A stretch of 64,000 bases of DNA from Ulvibacterium sp. (GTDB taxonomy: Bacteria > Bacteroidota > Bacteroidia > Flavobacteriales > Flavobacteriaceae), in the NCBI RefSeq assembly GCF_028285715.1, contig NZ_JANQOO010000035.1, positions 682,001 through 746,000 on the forward strand, in the 5' to 3' direction. The number at the start of each line of letters is the position of its first letter. Position 1 is the first letter of the stretch. The notes under the pieces were generated by a model, which was not told the DNA's origin, searched no databases, and worked only from the letters and a program-made list of their open reading frames with translations. A program made the position numbers and the translations under genes. This document shows, in pieces, positions 51,395 through 60,425 of this stretch.

Positions 51395-52633
51395 CTACTC
51401 CATAAAGGCTGGCAAAATACGTTCAGCGGTAAGCTGCAGGGTACTGTTGTACCGATCATGAGCGGTAACCACGATCATCAGGTCCAGTTCCTCGACTAGA
51501 ATGATATACTGGCCTCCGCCCCCTTGGGCGGATGAACTGTAAAAGCTCTGGCTACCAGACTTTAGATCTGCATTCCACCAGAAATATCCATAGCCCTGAT
51601 TGGAGACATCTTTACCGCCACCGAAAACATCATCATCGCCTGTATAGAGTATAGGGCTGATGGCTTTTGCGATGTATGCTTCCGGAACTAGTTGTTCTCC
51701 ATTCCACTTGCCCCTATTCATAGTCAAAATGCCCCACTTTACCATGTCGCGAGATGTTATACTGGTACGCCAGCCCGCCTCAGGTAAGCCACTGGGTTGT
51801 GTTAGCCAGATATAATTTGTGATACCCATTTTATCGAGAAGTTCATTTTTGATAAAGTCCTTGGCCGATCCGGGTACTACTGCATTGAGTACCTGCATCA
51901 CCAAGCCAGGGCCGGTGCCGTACAAAAAGTGCTGAGAAGCCGGGGTGATAGGCGCACTATGTTCCAAAATAGCCTGAACCTGCTTTTGACCTTTTATCCG
52001 TTCGGGATTTTTTTCAAATTCTTCCCATTGTTCATTTGGGATGCGAATACCGGTACTCATGGTCAGCGCCTTATGCAGCGTAACCAGCTCTGTGCCCTTC
52101 ACAAATTTAGTGGGATCCAAATCCTTAAGAAAGCTTACCAAAGGCTTGTCCAAATCGGCCATGGTCAGATACCCCAACTGTATGGCGCGGCCAAGTAAAA
52201 GGCTGGTGTAGGCCTTGGTAGCGGATGCTTGCGGATGGGGCAGATCTATGCGGCCACGTAAATAATAGGATTCAAAGAGGAGCTTGCCCTTATAGACAAT
52301 AAGAAAGCTATCGAAGTTGCCATATTTTTTATCCGCAATTTCCTGTGACAGTTTTAGAACCATACCTTTATTACCACCATCGATGCCTAGTTCTCCCACG
52401 GGAATACCATCTTTTCTATCGGTTGGGGCCACGTTGATAAAGGCCTCTTTGAGAACAGGAATATCCCTAAACGGGAGCGCCGCTTCGGCAACCGTCGCCT
52501 CTGGCGCCAACAAATCACCTTGCTGCGCAAGACAGCTATATATTCCTATGAGAAGTGTTACTACGATTGGCAATGTTATGTATGTTCTAGTAATTGCAAA
52601 AGTTGGCAATTTTAGAATTCGCTCTCGTTTCAT
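51395..52633 (-). CDS. Serine hydrolase of the class C beta-lactamase type
   Basis: A 412-residue secreted or lipid-anchored protein ('VVTLLIGIYSCLAQQ' has a possible lipobox Cys). The nucleophile motif S-x-x-K is 'SATK' in 'HPQASATKAYTSLLLGRAI'; a Tyr in 'HFLYGTGPGLVMQ' and the last motif 'SAQGGGGQYI' complete a penicillin-binding-like site. Related enzymes are esterases, peptidases or 6-aminohexanoate-type hydrolases and seldom true beta-lactamases. It stands alone between the zinc region and the two-component genes. Confidence 0.85.
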   Translation of the reverse strand: MKRERILKLPTFAITRTYITLPIVVTLLIGIYSCLAQQGDLLAPEATVAEAALPFRDIPVLKEAFINVAPTDRKDGIPVGELGIDGGNKGMVLKLSQEIADKKYGNFDSFLIVYKGKLLFESYYLRGRIDLPHPQASATKAYTSLLLGRAIQLGYLTMADLDKPLVSFLKDLDPTKFVKGTELVTLHKALTMSTGIRIPNEQWEEFEKNPERIKGQKQVQAILEHSAPITPASQHFLYGTGPGLVMQVLNAVVPGSAKDFIKNELLDKMGITNYIWLTQPSGLPEAGWRTSITSRDMVKWGILTMNRGKWNGEQLVPEAYIAKAISPILYTGDDDVFGGGKDVSNQGYGYFWWNADLKSGSQSFYSSSAQGGGGQYIILVEELDLMIVVTAHDRYNSTLQLTAERILPAFME

Positions 52634-52839
52634 CGGGTAGTACTTTTATATACTTTATTTCATTTTTCAAAAGCTAAAAACGGGTCCAGATGCGATGGAT
52701 TTCATGACTTTTGATACTGCAAATCTGGTTTTTGATTTGCAGCTTTCCAATCAAAATTATGCCAACTGCTCTATAAACTAATGAACTGCTCCAAGAAGCC
52801 ATCTATAATGGATATCTTAGATTGGTAAAACCATTAAAA

Positions 52840-54525
52840 ATGAATTGGGGATTTTTGTTTGGTCTTCTTTTGCCTTTACTACCTGTGGTATCATTTTCCC
52901 AAGAACCTGTTTTTAAGGAATATGGGACCCTATTTCGGATAGGTGATCAGCCAGAATGGGCGGCCAAAGACTTGAGCGATGGGCACTGGAAAAGTGATTT
53001 GACCTATGTGGCCGATGGTGAGGTATTCTGGTCAAGAACAAAAATCGATATACTTAAGGCCCCGGGATCCTTGCGGCCCTATGGTCTTCGGTTAGAAGTC
53101 TATGCCGAGTATGAGGTTTTTTGGGACGGGGTTTTGATCGGTAAAAATGGAAATCCCGGCCAAGAAGCAGATTTACCCGCAGAAGGTGAATTATGGACTA
53201 CCTTCAGCATTCCTATCCATTTGACAAATGAAGGCGAACACGTTATGGCCATGCGCCTGAGTAATTATTATTTTCCGGATCACGTTGGAATTTATGACCT
53301 AAAAATAGATAACTATAATGATTTGGTAACCCAAAGACTCATTCAAAACTCATACATGCACGTTTTTGCCGGGGCCTTTCTGGTAGCTTCCATATACTTT
53401 CTTTTTCTATTTCTAGGCAATAAAAAAGAATATCCCATGCTCATTTTTAGTATCAGTTGTTTTCTCTTCTTTGGCCTAACGATGACCCACTTTGTGAGAA
53501 CCACCTTGCCGATTCATTATAGTCTACATGTGATACGCCTAGAGGTCATTACCAGTCTAATGTTCGGTATTTCTTTTTTAATTCCACTCTATTTGTCCAT
53601 ACAGTTCCCCTACCCCAAACGGAAGTTTTTCCTGGGAATTTATACGGGAATTCTAGTTTATTTTTTCATCACTAAACAACATTTCTTTGATTTTACAATC
53701 TTATCCATGGTAATCTGCCTTTGGGTGTTTGCTTTGGGTATAGCGGTTTTCGGAATATATAAAAAGGCAAAAGGTGCCGTTCTGGTGCTGCTTACGCTAT
53801 TCCTTTGCTTATTCATAGGGTATTCTGTCTCATTTAATGTGAGTCTTTTTACGGGCTTTAGCCTTATTCTGCTTAATATGATGTACTTGCTTTCACTTCG
53901 AATCAAAGAACAACGCCTGGCCTATGAAAATTCCTTGGTACAATCCACGCGACTTCGTTTGGAATTATTGAAAAAAAATATTCGACCCCATTTTTTAATG
54001 AATACGCTTACCTCTTTGATCGATTGGATAGAAGAGGCCCCGAAGAAAGGCGTTCTGTTCATAGAAGCCCTGGCAAAGGAATTTGATCTTTTAAATCAGA
54101 TTGAAAACCAAACCCTAATACCGATTGAACAGGAAATTGCACTTTGTCGTGCGCATTTGGACATTATGGGGTATCGCAAGGAAATATGCTATGTTTGGGA
54201 AGAGGAAGGTATAGACCCCGGACAAAAAATACCTCCTGGGATTCTTCATACCTTATTGGAAAACGGAATTACACATAGCATGCCTTTGGAAGGTAACCGT
54301 ATTCAATTTAAACTGATTTTTGAATCGACCAAAGCTTATAAATGTTATACCTTTTTGACCTTTGCCTCTCCCATACCACAAGATGCGAATACAAGAAAGG
54401 AAGGCACGGGACTGCGTTATATCAAGGCCCGACTTACCGAAAGCTATCAAGGACAGTGGGAACTCACTTCGGGACAGGTAAATCACGGGTGGAAAAGTAC
54501 TATAAAAATTATGCCTAGAAGATGA
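52840..54525 (+). CDS. LytS-type sensor histidine kinase with 7TM region
   Basis: From ATG 52840 the product is 561 residues; a TTG at 52822 only adds six residues before the signal peptide. There is a signal ('FGLLLPLLPVVSFSQ'), a periplasmic jelly-roll-like domain (about 20-165: 'LRPYGLRLEVYAEYEVFWDG'), about seven membrane helices (170-355), and a HisKA_5 kinase part with His384 ('KNIRPHFLMNTLTSLIDW'). The ATPase N-box is 'LLENGITHS', with a weak G-box. It overlaps the LytTR regulator by 4 bp, so they form a two-component pair. The signal is unknown. Confidence 0.88.
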   Translation: MNWGFLFGLLLPLLPVVSFSQEPVFKEYGTLFRIGDQPEWAAKDLSDGHWKSDLTYVADGEVFWSRTKIDILKAPGSLRPYGLRLEVYAEYEVFWDGVLIGKNGNPGQEADLPAEGELWTTFSIPIHLTNEGEHVMAMRLSNYYFPDHVGIYDLKIDNYNDLVTQRLIQNSYMHVFAGAFLVASIYFLFLFLGNKKEYPMLIFSISCFLFFGLTMTHFVRTTLPIHYSLHVIRLEVITSLMFGISFLIPLYLSIQFPYPKRKFFLGIYTGILVYFFITKQHFFDFTILSMVICLWVFALGIAVFGIYKKAKGAVLVLLTLFLCLFIGYSVSFNVSLFTGFSLILLNMMYLLSLRIKEQRLAYENSLVQSTRLRLELLKKNIRPHFLMNTLTSLIDWIEEAPKKGVLFIEALAKEFDLLNQIENQTLIPIEQEIALCRAHLDIMGYRKEICYVWEEEGIDPGQKIPPGILHTLLENGITHSMPLEGNRIQFKLIFESTKAYKCYTFLTFASPIPQDANTRKEGTGLRYIKARLTESYQGQWELTSGQVNHGWKSTIKIMPRR

Positions 54526-55220
54526 ATATTTTAATCGTTGAGGATGAGTCCAGGATTGCCAAAAGAATTGAACGCATGACCCGTGCTATTTTTGCAAATG
54601 GTTTGCAATCCCTAAAGCATATCAACACGCTTCAAGAGGCCATGACGTTTATTCGAAATAACGAATTAGACCTCGTTCTTTTGGATCTGAACCTTAACGG
54701 CAGTAGCGGTTTTGATCTGCTTACCTCCGCAGTTTCCGAATCGTTTCACACGATTATTATTTCCGCCTATAGAGATCAGGCAATCACCGCTTTTGAATAT
54801 GGGGTTTTGGATTTTGTTCCCAAACCTTTCAACCAGGAGCGATTGGCACAAGCCTTTAACCGGATATATACCAAGGAAAAAACGAAGAACAATACGATTA
54901 AGTTTTTGGCCGTAAAAAAAAGAGGCGGCATACAGCTGGTACCTATTGCGGATTTAGTATATATAAAAGGAGCTGGCGCCTATTCCGAATTATTTTTGGA
55001 AGATGGAACCAAAGAATTGCATGATAAGTCGCTTGAAAAACTGGAACAGCTGTTATCCTATTCTTTTGAGCGCATCCACAAGTCATACCTCGTAAAGATG
55101 TCCGAGGTAACGCACATAAGTGTGGCCTCTGGAAGTAAATATATGGCCGAGCTACGAAATGGGTTGCGTATTCCTATCGGAAGGACAAAATATAAGGACC
55201 TCAAGGCGAAGTGGATTTAA
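54522..55220 (+). CDS. LytTR-family response regulator
   Basis: This 232-residue protein has a receiver domain (1-120; acidic pocket 'VEDES', phospho-acceptor D55 in 'LVLLDLNLNG', Lys in 'FVPKPF') and a LytTR DNA-binding domain (about 130-232; 'IADLVYIKGAGAYSELFLED', 'FERIHKSYLVKMSEV'). It is coupled to the upstream LytS-type kinase. The adjacent convergent barrel operon is a possible target, but no repeat-type LytTR site was identified. Confidence 0.92.
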   Translation: MNILIVEDESRIAKRIERMTRAIFANGLQSLKHINTLQEAMTFIRNNELDLVLLDLNLNGSSGFDLLTSAVSESFHTIIISAYRDQAITAFEYGVLDFVPKPFNQERLAQAFNRIYTKEKTKNNTIKFLAVKKRGGIQLVPIADLVYIKGAGAYSELFLEDGTKELHDKSLEKLEQLLSYSFERIHKSYLVKMSEVTHISVASGSKYMAELRNGLRIPIGRTKYKDLKAKWI

Positions 55221-55260
55221 AATACCTTGGCTGGCTTGGCCAAGCAAAGGATATCAATTA

Positions 55261-56379
55261 CTACAATCTCCAGGATAACCCGACTCCGGCATATTGGTTG
55301 GTATACCCACGAAAAGATCGTGAGGATAAATTAACGGTATTGGTTTCCCGAAAACGACTATAGACCGTACCCGTGAATAGCAATCCCTTAATGGGCAAGA
55401 TATGTTCAAACCTTAAGGATACATCGGTATATTGATAGCGCAGATTTTCTCCTTGGGACCCAGGTGCCTCAAGAATAGTATAGTCCCGTACATAATATTT
55501 AGCTGCCGCACTGATTTTGGTTTTATCATTATCAAATCGGAAACGCAATCCCGGGCCATACTGGTTGAAACCAGAACGATTTTCCAGTCGGTCAAAGCGT
55601 CCATAATATGTCAATTGTGGTTGAAGCTCCAAATTGTTGCCTATAGGGAATTCATAAATTGCCGTTATTTTGGTGTAGTCCCAATCGCGTTGCCCAATTT
55701 GGGGATTATCTTCGGCATTGAAGGTGTTGTACAATCGCTTTTTGTAGTATGCCGTTAAACCAAAAGCATGTTCCTGGCGACCGATTTTAAATTCCTGTTT
55801 GGTGGCCAGCCGTAGCCCATATTCATTGAATTGCAGGTCGCGTATCCCATAGGCATCAAAATTCTTAAAGTTGTAAAAACCCTCAAGGATGGTCTTGTTC
55901 TTTTGAATGGGTTCAAAGGACAAACCTGTAGTTCCCCCATAATTGGTATACCCCAATGGATTCACCAGTATATCCTGTGCGCCGTCCAATCCATCACGGT
56001 TCATCCGTTCAAAATTGATTTCAGCTAAAAACCTCGATTTTTTAGAAAGCTTGTAATCGTATTTTAGGGCTGCATCCAAGCTCCAATAACTGTCGGATCT
56101 ATTTTCTTGAAACAACCGTGCATAAGGTGATATTGAAGTACGAAGGCGATGGCCTTTCCACCTGTAGCGGTAATCATAATCAAAGAACACGTCAAGAAAT
56201 TCACTACTGACAATCAGATCGTTTTCATCCAAAAGCGAACCATCGATCAGTAATTGGTCTGGGCTTTTAAAATAATTGTATTCGTATCCGGCTTGACTAC
56301 CCGCTTCAAAGCGATGCCGTTCTTGAGCAAAACCAAATACACTGATCAAAAATAAGATGGGCAAAAGTCTATTTTTCAT
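55261..56379 (-). CDS. Outer-membrane beta-barrel protein
   Basis: This 372-residue protein has a signal peptide ('MKNRLLPILFLISVFGFAQ') and alternating aromatic beta strands throughout. It ends in 'QYAGVGLSWRL', close to the usual aromatic outer-membrane signature. It resembles transporter- or channel-like barrels. The gene lies 9 bp after the ATP-grasp gene, so it is the last gene of the ATP-grasp/transglutaminase-like operon. The substrate is unknown. Confidence 0.75.
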   Translation of the reverse strand: MKNRLLPILFLISVFGFAQERHRFEAGSQAGYEYNYFKSPDQLLIDGSLLDENDLIVSSEFLDVFFDYDYRYRWKGHRLRTSISPYARLFQENRSDSYWSLDAALKYDYKLSKKSRFLAEINFERMNRDGLDGAQDILVNPLGYTNYGGTTGLSFEPIQKNKTILEGFYNFKNFDAYGIRDLQFNEYGLRLATKQEFKIGRQEHAFGLTAYYKKRLYNTFNAEDNPQIGQRDWDYTKITAIYEFPIGNNLELQPQLTYYGRFDRLENRSGFNQYGPGLRFRFDNDKTKISAAAKYYVRDYTILEAPGSQGENLRYQYTDVSLRFEHILPIKGLLFTGTVYSRFRETNTVNLSSRSFRGYTNQYAGVGLSWRL

Positions 56380-56388
56380 GATTCATTT

Positions 56389-57273
56389 TTAAAGGGAATA
56401 CTGTTGTAAAGTGGATTGCAAACCACATTTATTGACAAGTTGGATGCCTAAGCCTGGACGTACATTGACCTCCATGATTTGGGGGCCTTTGACCTTGTCT
56501 ATGACCAAGTCTATGCCCAGATATTCCAAGGGAAAGGCCTGGGCCGTTTTTTTGGCGAGCTGCAGCATAGTGGGCCAATACGGTATTTTCATACCATTTA
56601 CCTTGTTTTCATTATCCGGATGGTGATTTGAATAGGTTTTACCATCATATACCTGTGTCAGAGTACCTTTTTTCATATCCACTCCAATACCCACCCCTTT
56701 TTGGTGTAGGTTGGCCTTGCCATCGGACCTTGAAGTCGGCATACGCAACATAGCCATCAAAGGCTTTTCCTTTAAGGTGATGATTCGAAAATCAGGGACA
56801 CCTTCATCATAGATTTTAGCAAAAAACAAGTGTGGTACTATACATTCCTCAATCAGGCAGGCGTCATTGGAACCCATGGAAAACAGGCCGGAAATAATGC
56901 TTGTGATGTGTTGGAAGATTTGGGCATCGGTCAAGGTCTTACCGCTACTCTGCCATTGCCCATTCCTGATTTTTTTCAAAATCTTGATACCGCCACCACC
57001 ACAGCCTTTTGCGGGTTTGATGACCAAAGTCTCGTGGTTTTGCAAACTCGCCCATTTGACCCGGATTTGGCTAATCCGATCAATAACGGCATAGGTTTGG
57101 GCGCAGGCAATGTTGTTTCTATGCAAAATCATTTTGGCCTTCACCTTGTCATCTGCCAAAGTGTAGTATTTGCGTTTGTTATGGGGATAAATGAATTCTA
57201 TATTGCGGCGATTGAGGCCAATGACTCCCTTGGGGTTGTTGACCAAGAATATCTTCTTTAACATACTAGGCAA
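56389..57273 (-). CDS. ATP-grasp alpha-L-glutamate ligase-like protein
   Basis: A 294-residue RimK-related ATP-grasp enzyme, with the nucleotide-binding lysine in 'TLVIKPAKGCGGGGIKIL' and the acidic metal site at the end ('EYLGIDLVID', 'IMEVNVRPGLGIQL'). Members ligate an amino acid to a peptide or other acceptor. It overlaps the 7TM gene by 8 bp. Comparative work by Iyer and colleagues on amidoligases described linked ATP-grasp, inactive transglutaminase and 7TM genes. The acceptor is unknown. Confidence 0.88.
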   Translation of the reverse strand: MPSMLKKIFLVNNPKGVIGLNRRNIEFIYPHNKRKYYTLADDKVKAKMILHRNNIACAQTYAVIDRISQIRVKWASLQNHETLVIKPAKGCGGGGIKILKKIRNGQWQSSGKTLTDAQIFQHITSIISGLFSMGSNDACLIEECIVPHLFFAKIYDEGVPDFRIITLKEKPLMAMLRMPTSRSDGKANLHQKGVGIGVDMKKGTLTQVYDGKTYSNHHPDNENKVNGMKIPYWPTMLQLAKKTAQAFPLEYLGIDLVIDKVKGPQIMEVNVRPGLGIQLVNKCGLQSTLQQYSL

Positions 57274-58327
57274 GTTTGGAATTCAATAAGGGTTGAAATC
57301 TGAAGAGTTCCGTCCATCTAAGGCCCACATATCTGCCCAATAGCATACAAGCAACGATAACCAACAGCAAAAGTTCTGGGAAGAGAATCAAAAGCGTGTC
57401 CAATCCCTTTATAGAAAAAAGCAAAAAGCAAATACTTACCGCCCATAACGTTTGCAGTAAGGTGCCTGTGGCTTTTTGAAATCCGTCTTCCACGATTAGC
57501 TTTGAAAACCGCTCTGCCGATATGGTCAAGATGATGGTAGGGAAAAGCGTCAACGAACTCAACCAATCAATTCCAAACGAAATGCCCAAATAATTGCCTA
57601 ATGCCATGACCAAGACCATTAAGGTCAATGAAATGACCAATTTTGGTGTATGCAGCAAACCCATGTTATCAAAGGGGCGGGTGATTAGCCCAACAAATAG
57701 GATCAAGAACATAAATAGCACCATACCCGTTGTAAAACCGGTCTCGAGCAACGAAAAGGCGATAAGGACGGGCAAGAATACTCCAAAAGTGCGGATACCG
57801 ACAATATTTCGCAATAGGGCAACGATCAATCCGCCCAAAGGAAGCATCAGCAGTAAAAAAAGATTTTTCTTTGAAATGGACTTGTTCTTGACCAAGCCCC
57901 AGAGGGAAAATGTAGTCACTTTTTCCGCATCTTCCGCTTCTTCATTGAGTATTGACAATGATTCTTGCTTATTGATTTCATAGGAATAGTCAAACTGAAT
58001 ACCAGGACTATGAGTGACCAAAAAAGCATCACCCTCATATAGTTCCAGGTAATTTGCTGGTAAATAAGCAAAATGTCCGTTCAGGGCATCAAAGGGAACC
58101 CAGGCCCCATTGATGAAAAGCTCGGTCCATGCGTGGGAGGTCCGCTTATTCGATTCCGTCAAAATAATCCCTCCCTTAATGCGGGCCGGATATCCCAAAT
58201 TTCTTGCCAATGCCACCAGTAAACGGCTTTTACCATTGCAAGATGCCTCATTGCGTTCCAATGTGCTCAGCGCATCCGTTAAGGTAATAATGGGTGCGGA
58301 GGGAATATCGTAAACATAGTTGAACAA
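57266..58327 (-). CDS. C-terminal part of inactive-transglutaminase/7TM protein (apparently frameshifted)
   Basis: This 353-codon frame begins at an interior TTG (58327) with 'FNYVYDIPSAPI' and carries the rest of a transglutaminase-like fold ('EASCNGKSRLLVALARNLGYPARIKG', split: 'CNGKSRLLVALARN' and 'SHAWTELFINGAWVPFDAL'). It continues into seven membrane helices (7TM_transglut). Its N-terminal half lies in another frame at 58279-58842. The two overlap by 49 nt, and the protein pattern continues best from one to the other near 58328-58332. It looks like one gene broken by a one-base change. It overlaps the ATP-grasp start. Confidence 0.8.
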   Translation of the reverse strand: MFNYVYDIPSAPIITLTDALSTLERNEASCNGKSRLLVALARNLGYPARIKGGIILTESNKRTSHAWTELFINGAWVPFDALNGHFAYLPANYLELYEGDAFLVTHSPGIQFDYSYEINKQESLSILNEEAEDAEKVTTFSLWGLVKNKSISKKNLFLLLMLPLGGLIVALLRNIVGIRTFGVFLPVLIAFSLLETGFTTGMVLFMFLILFVGLITRPFDNMGLLHTPKLVISLTLMVLVMALGNYLGISFGIDWLSSLTLFPTIILTISAERFSKLIVEDGFQKATGTLLQTLWAVSICFLLFSIKGLDTLLILFPELLLLVIVACMLLGRYVGLRWTELFRFQPLLNSKLA

Positions 58328-58842
58328 GCTTTAATAGTTTCCTTATCCGAGGTGGTTCCCCTCTTCAAGTCCATTGCCAGTTGGGCAATTGGAATGGCAG
58401 CAACCTGAATGTTTTGAGTAGCGGTCAAATACCTTTCCATATCGCTAGGATACGGTTTGAAGTTTTTGGTCAACTCGAAAATTTGGCTTTTGCCCTTGAA
58501 TAAAAAAGAATAGCTTACGTTTTCATAGGCATTTTCAACCTTGGTCGACCAATTGCCCCTAATGTTCGATTCATCGGCCAATATTGAAAACTGTACAGCT
58601 TTGGGCATGCGATTCTTTTGGGCCGTAATTTGTTGTCGGGCATTGTTCTTTGGCAAATAGGTTTTGACAAAGGTGCCGCCCGTAGCGGTCTTAAAAAAAT
58701 AGCGATAGGCAATATGGTAACTTTCATCGGCCTGAAACGTGTTTCTGTTTTTTGACAACAAATTGATTTTGTAGACCATGGCGGTCAAAGCCAATAGACC
58801 TAGACCAATAAGAATGAACTTAAATTGCTTTGGGACATTCAT
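58279..58842 (-). CDS. N-terminal part of inactive-transglutaminase/7TM protein (apparently frameshifted)
   Basis: From ATG 58842 ('MNVPKQFKFILIGLGLLALT') this frame encodes a membrane helix and the extracytoplasmic inactive-transglutaminase domain ('WSTKVENAYENVSYSFLF', 'IPIAQLAMDLKRGTTSDKET'). It then leaves the family pattern at 'IKACSTMF' and stops after about 15 foreign residues. The matching continuation is in the -1 frame. The longer ORF start at 58929 runs into the divergent sigma-factor gene and is rejected. It could be a true pseudogene, a sequencing error or recoding. Confidence 0.75.
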   Translation of the reverse strand: MNVPKQFKFILIGLGLLALTAMVYKINLLSKNRNTFQADESYHIAYRYFFKTATGGTFVKTYLPKNNARQQITAQKNRMPKAVQFSILADESNIRGNWSTKVENAYENVSYSFLFKGKSQIFELTKNFKPYPSDMERYLTATQNIQVAAIPIAQLAMDLKRGTTSDKETIKACSTMFTIFPPHPLLP

Positions 58843-58920
58843 AACTAAGATTTTTTTAGTTTTGACAATAGAACAGGATACTTTGAATTCACCCCACCCC
58901 CTTAGAAAAAAAATCTTTTC

Positions 58921-59433
58921 ATGAGCCAAAGCGAAAAGTCTGTTTGCGACAAAAGGGTTTTTAACGAACTGTTCGATTTAAATTCAGAACCCCTACGCAA
59001 TTACCTGTACTATCAGTGTGGTGATATACAACAGGCCGAGGATTTGGTACAGGAAGCTTTCATCAAATTGTGGAAAAACTGCAAAAAGGTTTTATTGGAA
59101 AAAGCTAGAGGGTTTCTGTTCACAGTGGCCAAAAATGCATTTTACAATCAAGTGGAGCACCAAAAAGTGGTGTTAAAGTATGCCAAACGGTCAAAGAAAA
59201 ATTCCAATACCGAAACCCCGGAATTTCAATTGGAGGAAAAAGAGTTTATGGAACGGTTGCAAAACGCCATAGCGGATTTACCCGAAGGACAACGAGAGGT
59301 GTTTTTATTGAACCGGATGGATCAAATGACCTATAAGGAGATCGCCGAGTTTTTGGGAGTTTCCCAAAAAGCTGTAGAAAAACGAATGCATAAGGCATTG
59401 GTCAAATTACGGAAGACGGTAAAAAATATTTAG
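58921..59433 (+). CDS. ECF RNA polymerase sigma factor
   Basis: This 170-residue sigma-70 family protein has region 2 ('QQAEDLVQEAFIKLWKNCK') and region 4 ('LPEGQREVFLLNRMDQMTYK' and 'FLGVSQKAVEKRMHKALVKL'). It heads the classic Bacteroidota trio with a FecR anti-sigma gene and a TonB receptor gene. It should direct transcription of the receptor when the ligand is sensed. Confidence 0.93.
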   Translation: MSQSEKSVCDKRVFNELFDLNSEPLRNYLYYQCGDIQQAEDLVQEAFIKLWKNCKKVLLEKARGFLFTVAKNAFYNQVEHQKVVLKYAKRSKKNSNTETPEFQLEEKEFMERLQNAIADLPEGQREVFLLNRMDQMTYKEIAEFLGVSQKAVEKRMHKALVKLRKTVKNI

Positions 59434-59513
59434 TGATTAGGGGTAGGGTAAAATAAGATTGGCCTGTTCCTTTTTTATGCGAACAAGCACAGCCTTAGTA
59501 TTGAAACAAAACT

Positions 59514-60425
59514 ATGTTCGAAGAAAAAGATGATACTATAATGGCACGTTGGCTCATAGGTGAGCTGACCGAAGCTGAGCGCGCAGAATTTGAGGCATCA
59601 TCGGAATATGCCGAATATCAGCGTTTGTCACAGGGCTTAGGGGCCTTTCAAAAACCCATCTTTGATAAAGAAGCGCTTCGTAAACGTGTTTGGGAAAGCA
59701 TTGAACACCAAAAGCCCAACAAAGTAGTACGTTTAAGACCGCTGCACTATGCTGTAGGCATCGCAGCTTCGGTTTTGGTGATTTTTGGCTTGTTTTTCAG
59801 TAAAGTAACTTACACTACCGCCATTGGCGAAAAGTTGATGGTTTCATTGCCGGATGGCACCGAAGTGACCTTAAATGCAAAATCGACATTATCCCATGGA
59901 CGTTTCTTTTGGATGGACAATAAGGCAGTAACCCTAAATGGGGAGGGTTTCTTTAAGGTTACCCAGGGTGATGGCTTTAGCGTGGATACGGAATCTGGCA
60001 CCATTAACGTGCTCGGCACAGAATTCAATGTTAAGGCAAGGCCCCTATCATTTGAACTATATTGCTATGAAGGTCGGGTACGTTATGAAAATGAGCCCGA
60101 ACAGCACGAAGCATACTTAAATGCCGGCGATGCCGTTCAATTAAAAGGAAGTATTTTATTGGAATATAAACACGGTGATACCAGTCCCCTTTGGAAAACT
60201 GGAAGCACTCGTTTTTCCAATACGGAGCTTTTGATGGTGATGAACGAATTGGAATTGCAATACAATATTTCATTTGACCATACTCCTGATGTGGTTCAAG
60301 GCCATTTCACCGGTACTTTTGTGCATGACGATCTGGAGCTTGCATTAAAATCCGTTTTTGTTCCCATGGGTATCGAATATGAACTGTCTGAAGACCAAAA
60401 AACTGTAATTCTTAATGCACGCTAA
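59514..60425 (+). CDS. FecR-type anti-sigma factor
   Basis: This 303-residue protein has a cytoplasmic N-terminal sigma-binding part ('WLIGELTEAERAEFEAS'), one membrane helix ('YAVGIAASVLVIFGLFF', about 79-96), a FecR domain (about 105-200: 'LPDGTEVTLNAKSTLSHG', 'LNGEGFFKVTQGDGFSVDT', 'NVLGTEFNVKA') and a C-terminal DUF4974 domain. It transmits the receptor signal to the sigma factor. It overlaps the receptor gene by 11 bp. Confidence 0.93.
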   Translation: MFEEKDDTIMARWLIGELTEAERAEFEASSEYAEYQRLSQGLGAFQKPIFDKEALRKRVWESIEHQKPNKVVRLRPLHYAVGIAASVLVIFGLFFSKVTYTTAIGEKLMVSLPDGTEVTLNAKSTLSHGRFFWMDNKAVTLNGEGFFKVTQGDGFSVDTESGTINVLGTEFNVKARPLSFELYCYEGRVRYENEPEQHEAYLNAGDAVQLKGSILLEYKHGDTSPLWKTGSTRFSNTELLMVMNELELQYNISFDHTPDVVQGHFTGTFVHDDLELALKSVFVPMGIEYELSEDQKTVILNAR

